NCBI RefSeq assembly: GCF_019219065.1
Contig: NZ_JAHUWK010000003.1
Span: 434,001-498,000, forward strand
Direction of reading: 5' to 3'
Source of the DNA: Duganella sp. sic0402
GTDB taxonomy: Bacteria > Pseudomonadota > Gammaproteobacteria > Burkholderiales > Burkholderiaceae_D
Length of the DNA stretch: 64,000 nucleotides
Positions within the stretch are counted from its first letter, which is position 1. Each line of letters starts with the position of its first letter. A model generated the notes under the pieces. That model did not search any database. It had not been told where the DNA came from and saw nothing but the letters and a program-made list of their open reading frames with translations. Shown piece by piece: positions 45,801-53,976 of the stretch. The position numbers and the translations under genes were made by a program.

Positions 45801-48164
45801 ATGATGCAAACTCCCCTCTCCCCAGCCGGTCTGGCCGGACTGACGTTGCTGTGCGCCGGCGTCGCGGCCCAGGCACAGACGCAGTCTGCCCCGCCTACCG
45901 CGCCAGCAACGCCCGCCAAACCCGCCGTGACGGCGGAAGCCAGCAAAAAGCCCGAGGAAAAGCCGGCCGACGACAGCACCATGCAGCGCATCGAAGTGGT
46001 GGCGCAAAGGCCGAATGAGCAGATCGACCGCTCCGTCTACGATCTCAAACAGGAAGTGATCACGCCCGCCGCCTCCGCCGCCGACGTTATTGCCAACGTC
46101 CCCAACGTCACAGTGGACCAGGATGGCAAGGTCGCCATTCGCGGCAATCAGAACACGCAGATTTTCGTCGACGGCAAACGCTCGGCGATGTTCTCCGGCG
46201 CGAACGCCGGTGATGCGCTGAACAGCTATCCGGCCGAAGCGCTGGAGAGCGTCGAGGTGATTACGGTGCCGGGCGCGGAATTCGGCTCCGAGGGCGGCGG
46301 CGGTCCTATCCTCAACCTGATTACGCGCCGCGTGCGTCCCAAGGGCGGCCAGGGCGCCGTCAGCGCAGGCATCGGACCGAACGGCCGCCACAACGCGTCA
46401 ATAGTCGGCAGCTACAACGAAGGCCGCTATCAGATCGAGGGGCAGGCAGGCGTCAACCGCAACGTGAACGAGCGGACCGGCTGGTCCAATTCGGTGGTCA
46501 ACAGCGGCATCAGCACCTCGTCCACCCTGCGCGAAGGATCGAGCCGCTCGAACTCCAACACTTTCATGTTGAATCCGACCTTTACCTACAACGTCGGTGA
46601 AACGGACCGCGCGCGGCTGGCGCTCAACTACAACCGCACCAACAGCGATAACGAATCGCTGTATGACTACCTGACCTATCAAGGCGCACCGACGCCTTAC
46701 CAGCAATACCGGCAGCGCAGCAATGGCGACAGCCACATGACGGTGTATCAGCTGGCGTTCACCTACGAACAAAAGTTCAACCGCACCGATAAGCTGACCT
46801 ACGATTTCCGCACCTCCGGCAACGACCGCGAGGGCGAGAACCGGAACCTGAACAGCTATACCATCCTGCCGCCAACCGGACCGCGCGCGCAATTCCTGAA
46901 CGGGAATAACAACACCAGCCGCCTGAGCGAACTCGGTATGGACTACACCAAGGCGATCACGCCGATGGTGCTGCTGACGGCTGGCGTCAAGGCCAGCGTC
47001 AACACCGGCCAGACCGATGCGGATTACTTCAACATCGATCCGCTGACCGGCGAGGAGATCATCGACGTCAACCGCGCCAGCGCGTTCAAGACCACCGAGC
47101 ATTCCTACGCGGCCTACTTCACCGCCAACACCAAGCTGTCCGACCACTGGACCGTCAAGCCTGGTTTGCGCTACGAGAAAATCAATCGCGACATTGATTA
47201 CATCAACCAGAACAATTCCAGCGGCGACAGCAGCAAGCGGCTGATGCCGAGCATGTACGTCCAGTACGCGTGGGGAGAACTGGGCAACTCGACCTTGACC
47301 GGCGCGTTCACCCGCCGCATCACGCGTCCATCGCTGGCGGACATCAACCCGAACGTCCAGTATGTGAACGACACCAGTTACACGCTGGGCGATCCACGCA
47401 TCGCGCCCATGCATGGCGATAAGTACGAACTCAAATACGACGATAAATCGGGCTGGCTGAATTACACCATCACGCCGTACCGCGAGAAGGATTCGCCGCT
47501 GATCGGCCGCGCCTTGACACCGGTGCCCGGCACGGCCATCGTGATCAGCGAGGCGATGAACTATGGTGCGAAGACCACCAACGGCATCAGCATCAACGTC
47601 CAGGGCCGCCCTGACCGTTCGCTGAACTTCGGCGCGACCATCAATCTCCAGCATCTGACCCAGTCTGTATTGGCGAATCAGTACAACACCGACGGCACCC
47701 GCTACACCAAGGAATACGAACTGGTTTCCAATCCCAAGATCGTGCAGCTGCGCGCGCAATACACGACGGGGGACCACACTTTCCAGCTGAACGGGAATTA
47801 CAACGGCAAGCGCCTGAATGGCTTGAGCCAGGTCGATTCGACCTGGCAGGTCAATCCCGGCTGGAGCTGGCGTCTCGCACCTGGCATCACGCTGCGCTCC
47901 AGTATTCGCGATCTGTTCAACAGCAACGTGAATCACAACATCCAGTATTCGGACACCGTGCAGTCGGAGAGCTACAGCAAGCAGGCGGGCCGCATCTACA
48001 CCGTGGCGCTGAGCTTTAGCCTGGGCGGCGTGAGCGGCGATTCACGCCTGCGTAACGGCGGCAATATGTTCCGGGGCCAGCCGGGCGAAGGCGGACCTCG
48101 CGGTCCCGGCCCTGGCGGTAATGGCGGTGAAAGCGGTGGCGGCTCGCGCGGCTTCCCTGGCTAA
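45801..48164 (+). CDS. TonB-dependent receptor with glycine-rich C-terminal tail
   Basis: A 787-residue outer-membrane protein with a signal peptide (cleavage near AQA-QTQ) and a Pro/Ala/Lys-rich linker (about 28-58). The plug has VAIRGNQNTQIFVDGKRSAM and AEALESVEVITVPGAEF; an OMP_b-brl_3-type barrel follows. The last barrel strand appears to be YTVALSFSLGG, after which about 37 residues remain, rich in Gly, Pro and Arg, with no terminal aromatic. It begins 62 bases after the esterase/glycosidase gene and is probably co-transcribed, so it likely imports the released oligosaccharide (inference). There is no clear Shine-Dalgarno. Confidence 0.88.
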   Translation: MMQTPLSPAGLAGLTLLCAGVAAQAQTQSAPPTAPATPAKPAVTAEASKKPEEKPADDSTMQRIEVVAQRPNEQIDRSVYDLKQEVITPAASAADVIANVPNVTVDQDGKVAIRGNQNTQIFVDGKRSAMFSGANAGDALNSYPAEALESVEVITVPGAEFGSEGGGGPILNLITRRVRPKGGQGAVSAGIGPNGRHNASIVGSYNEGRYQIEGQAGVNRNVNERTGWSNSVVNSGISTSSTLREGSSRSNSNTFMLNPTFTYNVGETDRARLALNYNRTNSDNESLYDYLTYQGAPTPYQQYRQRSNGDSHMTVYQLAFTYEQKFNRTDKLTYDFRTSGNDREGENRNLNSYTILPPTGPRAQFLNGNNNTSRLSELGMDYTKAITPMVLLTAGVKASVNTGQTDADYFNIDPLTGEEIIDVNRASAFKTTEHSYAAYFTANTKLSDHWTVKPGLRYEKINRDIDYINQNNSSGDSSKRLMPSMYVQYAWGELGNSTLTGAFTRRITRPSLADINPNVQYVNDTSYTLGDPRIAPMHGDKYELKYDDKSGWLNYTITPYREKDSPLIGRALTPVPGTAIVISEAMNYGAKTTNGISINVQGRPDRSLNFGATINLQHLTQSVLANQYNTDGTRYTKEYELVSNPKIVQLRAQYTTGDHTFQLNGNYNGKRLNGLSQVDSTWQVNPGWSWRLAPGITLRSSIRDLFNSNVNHNIQYSDTVQSESYSKQAGRIYTVALSFSLGGVSGDSRLRNGGNMFRGQPGEGGPRGPGPGGNGGESGGGSRGFPG

Positions 48165-48185
48165 GCTGCACCGCCTACTTCCCGC

Positions 48186-49805
48186 CTACTTCTTGAAGTA
48201 GGCGGATAAGGGATTTCCCGGTAATACTTTCAGCGTCTCGACTACGCGCAAGGCATTGAAACGCGCGCCGGCGTCGTTGGTGTGGGTGCGCGCGTCGGCA
48301 AAGAAGCTATCGACAATCAGGCCGCCCACATCGCGGTATGCATGCGTGACCGTCATCGTCAGGTCGCCGAACAAGGCGCCGCCCTTGCGCGCTACTTCCT
48401 CGTCCCACTGCGCGTAGTTGGCGAAGTCGCGGCCTGGCCGCCACGCATCGCGGTGCGGCACCGGCGACAGCAGGATCACTGTCGCCCCCCTGGCGCGTGC
48501 ATCGGCAACGTAACGCGCCATATACCAGCCGAAGCTGTGCACCAGCTCCTTGCTACCATCCGGCCGCGTATCTTCGACCGTTTCATCGCCGGTACCGGGC
48601 ACCGAGCCGCGATTCTTGGCGGCCGGATCACCTATGCGGCCGACATCGTTGTGCCCGAACTGGATCACCACAAAGTCACCGCGCCTGACTTGCGCCAGCA
48701 CCTCGTCCCAGCGTCCTTCGGTAAAGAAGGTGCGGCTGCTGCGGCCGCCAATGGCGTGGTTGACGACATTGATTTTCGTGGTGTCGAAATACGGCGCCAG
48801 GCGCTCGCCCCAACCGACAGCGCCATTGACGCCGCCGCTTTTCACGGTCGAATCACCGACCAGGAACAGAGTCGGTAGCGCTGGGTCGCGCGGCTTGTCG
48901 GCATCCGTCCTTGATGCATCGGCCACCGGCCGTTCATCTTCCGCAGCCGGTATCGCCAGGCCGGCAGCACGCAGCGTCTTTAGTCCAGCCACCACGGCAC
49001 GCGCATTCAGCTCGGCGCCAGCCAGGTTGGTATGCGTATATTCGTCCGGCGTGGTTTGCGGGAACAGCCGCATCACCGCGTCACGGCCTAGCGCATCGTA
49101 CTGGCCGGCTAGCTGCTCATTCAGATCGATAAAGCCGACCTGCTGCTGGCGCGCCACCTGCTCCGCCCAGCCGGCGTAGCTGTCGCGGTTGCGAACGATC
49201 TTGCCGCTGGCATCCCAGGTCTTGCGTGGCACCGGCGAGCAGATCACGGCAATCGCGCCGCGCGCCTTGATCGCGGCGACGTAGTGGCGCAAGTACCAGC
49301 CGTAGCTGTGCACCGTCTCACGCTTGCCGGTCAGGAGGTTGTCGATTTCCTCGCGCTCATCGCCAACACCTTTGATGGTGCCGCGCGCGCGGCTATTGTC
49401 GTTGATCGCGCTGCTGTCGTTGTGGCCGAACTGGATCAGTACCACATCGCCCGCCTTGATATAGGCCAGCGTGCGTTCCCAATGGCCGCCGGTCAGATAC
49501 GTGCGGCTGCTTAAGCCGCCAATCGCGCGGTTGACCACATTTACCTTGGCCGCATCAAAATGAGCAGCCAGCGGATTGCCCCAGCCCCACTGCCCCGCCG
49601 CGCCCAGGCCCTGGCCATCATCGCGGCCATTGCGCACCGTGGAGTCGCCGATCAGGATCAGTGACGGCAAGCTGGGATTGGCAGGTTCTGGCAAGACGAT
49701 CTGCGCGCGTGCCGGGTCGGTATTGACGGCGGCAGGCACGGCCTGGACGATGGCTGCCGTGGCGCAGCACCACAGCAGCAAGGCGGCGAGGCGGCGGCCC
49801 GGCAT
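48186..49805 (-). CDS. Exported tandem SGNH/GDSL hydrolase (two CE12-like domains)
   Basis: A 539-residue protein; ATG 49805 begins a signal peptide and overlaps the upstream receptor stop by one base (TGATG). Two homologous domains of about 230 residues each carry full motif sets: GDSTVRN (Ser55), GGLSSRT, FGHND (127-130) and THTN (257-260); then GDSTVKS (Ser319), GGRSSRT, FGHND (384-387) and THTN near 505. Each resembles rhamnogalacturonan acetylesterase (YesT/CE12), which removes acetyl groups from the rhamnogalacturonan backbone. The linker at about 285-310 is acidic and Pro/Ala-rich. Both domains look catalytically competent. Confidence 0.9.
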   Translation of the reverse strand: MPGRRLAALLLWCCATAAIVQAVPAAVNTDPARAQIVLPEPANPSLPSLILIGDSTVRNGRDDGQGLGAAGQWGWGNPLAAHFDAAKVNVVNRAIGGLSSRTYLTGGHWERTLAYIKAGDVVLIQFGHNDSSAINDNSRARGTIKGVGDEREEIDNLLTGKRETVHSYGWYLRHYVAAIKARGAIAVICSPVPRKTWDASGKIVRNRDSYAGWAEQVARQQQVGFIDLNEQLAGQYDALGRDAVMRLFPQTTPDEYTHTNLAGAELNARAVVAGLKTLRAAGLAIPAAEDERPVADASRTDADKPRDPALPTLFLVGDSTVKSGGVNGAVGWGERLAPYFDTTKINVVNHAIGGRSSRTFFTEGRWDEVLAQVRRGDFVVIQFGHNDVGRIGDPAAKNRGSVPGTGDETVEDTRPDGSKELVHSFGWYMARYVADARARGATVILLSPVPHRDAWRPGRDFANYAQWDEEVARKGGALFGDLTMTVTHAYRDVGGLIVDSFFADARTHTNDAGARFNALRVVETLKVLPGNPLSAYFKK

Positions 49806-52800
49806 CAGTTCTTCACCGAGACACTGAGGAAGTAGCGCCGGCCAGACCACGCCACTTCATTCACACGGAAGGCGGTGCCGCCATCCGTCGTCTGCGCCTG
49901 GTCGGTCAGGTTCTTGCCTTCCAGCGAGATGGTGATATTTTTGTTATAGCGCCACTGCAGCTTCGCATCCAGGTAGCCGGTCTTTTGCTGGAACACCGGA
50001 TTACCCGCCACGTCGGCGCCGCCGGTGTAGAAGCGGTCGCGGTAGTTGTAGGCAATGCGCGCATTGACATCGCCCAGGTCATACCAGACCGCCGCGTTAT
50101 AGCTGTTCTTCGACAGGCCAGGATAAGTCAGCTCGGTGCCGTCGAGCGGATTAATCAGCGCCGTACCCGGTGCGTACTTGTAGTTCATGCGGGTGTAGTT
50201 CATATCCAGACCCAGACCGCGCGCATAGCCCGGCAGGAAGGTCAGCGCCTGGCGCCAGGTCAGTTCGACGCCGTTGGTGGTGGCGCCCTGCCCGTTCATC
50301 GGGCCGGTCACGTCGAAACCGAGGCCATTGTGGAACAGGTCAACATTCTTGCGCAGTGCCTTGTCGACGATATAGCTGTCGATCTCTTTCCGGAAAAAGC
50401 CGGCCGTCAGCTGGGTATCCGCGCTTGGGTAGTATTCCAGGCTCAGGTCCTTGTTGGTGGCGCGATAGGGCTTAAGGTCTGGATTGCCGGCAGTGCAATC
50501 GTCGGTGCCATCGCCGCCCACCAGGTTGGATCCGCTGCCGAGAATGCACGACGCCGCCGGCACCAGCTTGTCAATCGCCGGACGCGCCATCACCTTGCCC
50601 CAGCCCAGGCGCAGCATGAACTGGTCAGGGATCAGCCACATCATGACGTTGGCGCTCGGCAGATAATCGTGGTACTTGCTGTCGACGCTGACGATACCAT
50701 TGCTGATCACCGTATCGGTATAAGCGGTGCCGTTGCCGGTTGGCGTACGCACGGTCAGCTTGTTCAGGCCAGTCGAGGTGTTGCGCGTGCCGGTATAGCG
50801 CACGCCGATATTACCCCACAGGTTACGGTCAAACAGTTCCGTGTCGAAGTCGGCGCGCATGTAGGCCGAGCGTATCTCCTCCTTGACCTTGAAGGTCGGG
50901 ATTTGTGGATATACCTTGCTGTCGTTGCCGGTGGCCGAATACACGCTGTCGAAGTTGAAGTGCGAGGTATCGAAGTACTGCAACGCATTGTTGTACACCG
51001 GCGTCATCCAGCCGGACGGCACATTGCTGACACCGTCGTAGCCACCGAAGAAGGTGCCTGGCGTGCGGCCCGCTACCGCCGCGATCAACGCGGCCATATC
51101 CGTCTTGCTCACATACTTGTCGTTGTAGTAGAAGTTTGGATAGCCCGGCACCGAACTGCCGCGCAGCTTGCCAGTGGTATTGAAGGGGTCGAACAGGATG
51201 GTCGAGTTGACGTTGGCCGATGGTACATAGATGTCATCGCTCGTGATGGCCGTGCCGTTATTACTGACCATATAGCCGCCACCATCGTAGCGCTGCGAAT
51301 CGGAACGGCGTCCCTGAGCGCCGAACCAAAGCTTGCTGAAGAACGGTGTGCTCAAACGGTATTTGAAATCCAGCTTGGCCTGATCTTCGGTGTTCTTGGT
51401 CTCGTAAGGACGGTATTGCAACTGCGCCTGTACGTAGGAATTCGGATCATCTGGCGAATAGCCGGCCGGGAAGGTAAAGTGCGGCAAGCCTTGTGCGTCC
51501 AACTGGACCTTCAGGCCAGGCGCATTCTGCGTCAGCACGATCGAGTTGGTCTCATTGTGGTACTTCGACTTGGAACTATTCAGCAAACCTTCCACTTCCA
51601 GGTCGCCGCGCTTGAAATTGAAGCCGGTGCTGAGATAGTCCGAACCGATCTTCAGCTTGAAGTCGCGTGCCGAGGTACTGAACGCGCCCTGGCCGCCGGT
51701 ACCGCCGATGTACAGGCAGTCGCCGACCGTGTATTCGGTAACGACGTGATTGCTGACCACCATGCCGGATGGCGTGGTGGCCGGTAAAGCGGTACAGGTG
51801 CCTGTGCCGGTATTCGGCACGCCGGTTGCAGGGTTGTAAACCGGCGCGATGCCGGCGCTGGACAAGCGTGTCAGTGCACTGAAATCGGTGCCGTAGTTGC
51901 GGTCGTTCAGGCGCTGGTCCTGGTCATTGCGCTGATAGCTGACAAACGCATTCAGCTCGTTGCTGAACTTGTATTGCGCGGTCAGTTCGGCCGAGGTGCG
52001 CTTGTGGTCGCGGGTCCAGATGCCGTAGCGCGACGTACCAGGGTTGTAGTCATACCATTGCTGCTGGCAGGCGGTCTTCTGCGCGGCGGTCAGCGTGCTG
52101 GCCGAGCAGCCGGCCACGGTGCCGATGGCGGCCACCGCCGGATCGAGCGAGGTGACGGTTTTCTCCGGCGAGAAATCCCAGTCACGCAGGAAACGCCAGC
52201 TGGTGTTGCGGCTGTAGTCATTCTGTGTGAACACCTTGTCGTAGACGATGTTGGCCATCAGGCCAAGACGTCCATCCATGAACTTGTCGACCCACAGCAG
52301 GCTGGGACGCGGCTGCACGCCGCCACGGCTGGTCGAGTGTTCCCCCGCCACCGTGGCTGCGATCGTCATCTCCTTGAAGTCCAGCGGCTTGCGCGTGCGG
52401 ATCAGCACCGTGCCGCCGACACCGCCCTCGGTCAGGTCGGCAGTGGTGCCCTTGTACACATCAATCGACGCAATCAGCTCGGACGCCAGCTCGCGCAGCT
52501 CGGCGCCACGGCCGGCGTTGCCGTTGGTGCCCAGGACGGACATACCGTTGATCTCAATGCGGTTCAGGTCCGGCGCCACACCACGGATCGACACTTGCGA
52601 GCCTTCACCGAAATCGCGGGTCAACTGCACGCCGGTGATGCGCGACAGCGCCTCGCCCACGTTCTTGTCCGGGAACTGGTTGATGTCTTCCGCGACAATC
52701 GAATCCGACACCGTGGCGTTGCGGATCTTGCGGTCAATCGCGGACGCCACCGCCTTGCGGGTGCCGACCACCATCACTGTGGTAGTCGCATCCTTGTCCT

Positions 52801-52933
52801 GCGTGGCGCTGGGCGTAGCGGTTTCGGTTTGCGCCATGGCGGCGTTACTGGCCAGGATAGCCATTGCCGACGCGACGGCAACAGCAATCGCTGGGCGTGC
52901 CAGGCTACTGGCATGAGTCAAAGACTTGCGCAT
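49805..52933 (-). CDS. TonB-dependent receptor, TonB-Xanth-Caul type
   Basis: A 1042-residue receptor from ATG 52933, with a strong GGGGGAGA ribosome site. The signal peptide ends near AAMA-QTE. The plug has DINQFPDKNVGEALSRITG, VSIRGVAPDLNRIEINGMS and GGVGGTVLIRTRKPLD, the signature of the carbohydrate-linked TonB-Xanth-Caul family; the C-terminus is a barrel strand (FLSVSVKN). The coupled downstream gene is the tandem acetylesterase, so an acetylated pectic oligosaccharide is the likely substrate (inference). It is larger than siderophore receptors, as usual for sugar TBDRs. Confidence 0.93.
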   Translation of the reverse strand: MRKSLTHASSLARPAIAVAVASAMAILASNAAMAQTETATPSATQDKDATTTVMVVGTRKAVASAIDRKIRNATVSDSIVAEDINQFPDKNVGEALSRITGVQLTRDFGEGSQVSIRGVAPDLNRIEINGMSVLGTNGNAGRGAELRELASELIASIDVYKGTTADLTEGGVGGTVLIRTRKPLDFKEMTIAATVAGEHSTSRGGVQPRPSLLWVDKFMDGRLGLMANIVYDKVFTQNDYSRNTSWRFLRDWDFSPEKTVTSLDPAVAAIGTVAGCSASTLTAAQKTACQQQWYDYNPGTSRYGIWTRDHKRTSAELTAQYKFSNELNAFVSYQRNDQDQRLNDRNYGTDFSALTRLSSAGIAPVYNPATGVPNTGTGTCTALPATTPSGMVVSNHVVTEYTVGDCLYIGGTGGQGAFSTSARDFKLKIGSDYLSTGFNFKRGDLEVEGLLNSSKSKYHNETNSIVLTQNAPGLKVQLDAQGLPHFTFPAGYSPDDPNSYVQAQLQYRPYETKNTEDQAKLDFKYRLSTPFFSKLWFGAQGRRSDSQRYDGGGYMVSNNGTAITSDDIYVPSANVNSTILFDPFNTTGKLRGSSVPGYPNFYYNDKYVSKTDMAALIAAVAGRTPGTFFGGYDGVSNVPSGWMTPVYNNALQYFDTSHFNFDSVYSATGNDSKVYPQIPTFKVKEEIRSAYMRADFDTELFDRNLWGNIGVRYTGTRNTSTGLNKLTVRTPTGNGTAYTDTVISNGIVSVDSKYHDYLPSANVMMWLIPDQFMLRLGWGKVMARPAIDKLVPAASCILGSGSNLVGGDGTDDCTAGNPDLKPYRATNKDLSLEYYPSADTQLTAGFFRKEIDSYIVDKALRKNVDLFHNGLGFDVTGPMNGQGATTNGVELTWRQALTFLPGYARGLGLDMNYTRMNYKYAPGTALINPLDGTELTYPGLSKNSYNAAVWYDLGDVNARIAYNYRDRFYTGGADVAGNPVFQQKTGYLDAKLQWRYNKNITISLEGKNLTDQAQTTDGGTAFRVNEVAWSGRRYFLSVSVKN

Positions 52934-53089
52934 ATTATCTCCCCCGTTTGTTTTTTTGATCAGCTTGTGGCTGCATTCTAGGGGCGACTTGAGCGAAATT
53001 TTCACCTGCTTATCAAAGAATCAAAATGATGATTACAGCAGGTTCAGGCGGTGGCGTCGCTGGTGATCACGCGATCGGGCCGCCTGTGC

Positions 53090-53121
53090 GGCTCCCGATA
53101 ACATTAATGATATCGGGAGCC
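53090..53121 (-). terminator. Hairpin after the MFS remnant
   Basis: A perfect 11-base stem (GGCTCCCGATA / TATCGGGAGCC) with a 10-base AT-rich loop, eight bases beyond the MFS stop codon. No T-run follows on the minus strand; it may be the remnant terminator of the MFS gene or an upstream element of the receptor that starts at 52933. Confidence 0.45.
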
Positions 53122-53129
53122 AAAGGTGT

Positions 53130-53876
53130 TTACTGCGCCGGTTCGGCCACCGGTTCAATCACACTGAAGACGATGACGGCGCACAGCAAGGCGGTGCCGT
53201 GGCGCCGCCGATCTGGCCGAGGAAGTTGACGATGCCGAAGGCGGTTGGATAAGTCGACTTGCTGGCCAGGCCCATCGGATAAGGCGAATAGCCGGCAAAG
53301 CCAATACCCAGCATCAGGCCCGACAGCAGCAGCATCGGCTTGCGGCGGCCGTCCAGCAGACGGTCCGAGATAATCCCGCCGATCATATTGCCAGCCACCG
53401 CGCCGATGCATGGCGCCGAAGCCAGGAAGCCCATCTTCACCGAAGCAAAGCCCTTCACCGTCACCAGGTAGTCCGTATCCACGACATAAAGATATTGCTG
53501 ATGCCGATCATGCAGCCATAGCCGATTGCGACACCCAGGATATTCCACGAATTTGCCACCTGGCGCACCGTTTCCGGCCACACCACCTGCCTGGTGCGGT
53601 TGATCGCGTCCAGCCATGGCATCTTGCGCATGCGTGACGTATCCGATGTCTGCTTGCCTTGCTCATCGCCGCCCTCGCCCTGGATGTAACGCAGTTCGGC
53701 AGTCGAGCAATAACGGCTTTCGCTCGGCGAGTTGGTCACGTAGAAGATCTCACGCCAGCCCCAGATCGCAATCAAGATCAGGCCGACCGATGGCACCATC
53801 AGCGGCCCCAGTTTGGGGGCGGCGATCCACAGGCCGGTGGCCAATCCTTTCTCCTGTGGCGGGAACCAGCGGTTGC
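53130..53876 (-). pseudogene. Truncated, frameshifted MFS transporter
   Basis: Three overlapping frames together read as the middle and C-terminal part of a major-facilitator transporter of the anion:cation symporter type. Frame 1 starts without an initiator (NRWFPPQEKGLATGLW) and runs to GCMIGISNIFMSWI. It shifts near 53480 to frame 2 (YLVTVKGFASVKMGFLAS to NFLGQIGGATAP), which shifts again near 53200 to frame 3 (LLCAVIVFSVIEPVAEPAQ, then stop). About the first 100-130 residues are missing. The two shifts look like single-base changes. The family often carries hexuronates or other sugar acids, which would fit the island. It cannot be functional as written. Confidence 0.8.
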
Positions 53877-53880
53877 AACC
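53871..53880. other. Palindrome at the MFS/porin junction
   Basis: GGTTGCAACC is a perfect 10-base palindrome exactly where recognisable MFS sequence (left, minus strand) stops and porin sequence (right, plus strand) begins. It may mark the deletion end-points, or be chance. Confidence 0.4.
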
Positions 53881-53969
53881 GCAACGGCGCCGGCTACACC
53901 GTGGCCAACAACAGCGAAGCCGGCAGCGGCGACCGCGCCTACAACCTGGGCCTCCGGCACGCGTTCTAG
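53877..53969 (+). pseudogene. C-terminal remnant of a Gram-negative porin
   Basis: The last 30 codons read NRNGAGYTVANNSEAGSG then DRAYNLGLRHAF and stop. The final strand with GLRHAF matches the C-terminal strand and terminal Phe of Burkholderiales general porins (porin_4 type). Everything upstream of this strand is absent; the left neighbour is MFS sequence on the other strand. It is most simply a leftover of a porin gene that was divergent from the MFS gene before a deletion. Confidence 0.6.
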
Positions 53970-53976
53970 GCGGCGC

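Noticed and set aside
46398..47936. 512-codon minus-strand frame opposite the receptor at 45801-48164
   Set aside because: Antisense shadow with biased composition and no recognisable motif.
49985..51787. 600-codon plus-strand open frame inside the TonB receptor at 49805-52933
   Set aside because: It is fully antisense to a receptor with a signal peptide, plug and barrel; the product has no domain and no ribosome site.
53616..53876. Upstream part of the plus-strand frame that ends in the porin-like strand
   Set aside because: Only the last 30 codons resemble a porin; the rest is antisense to the MFS remnant and is not coding.
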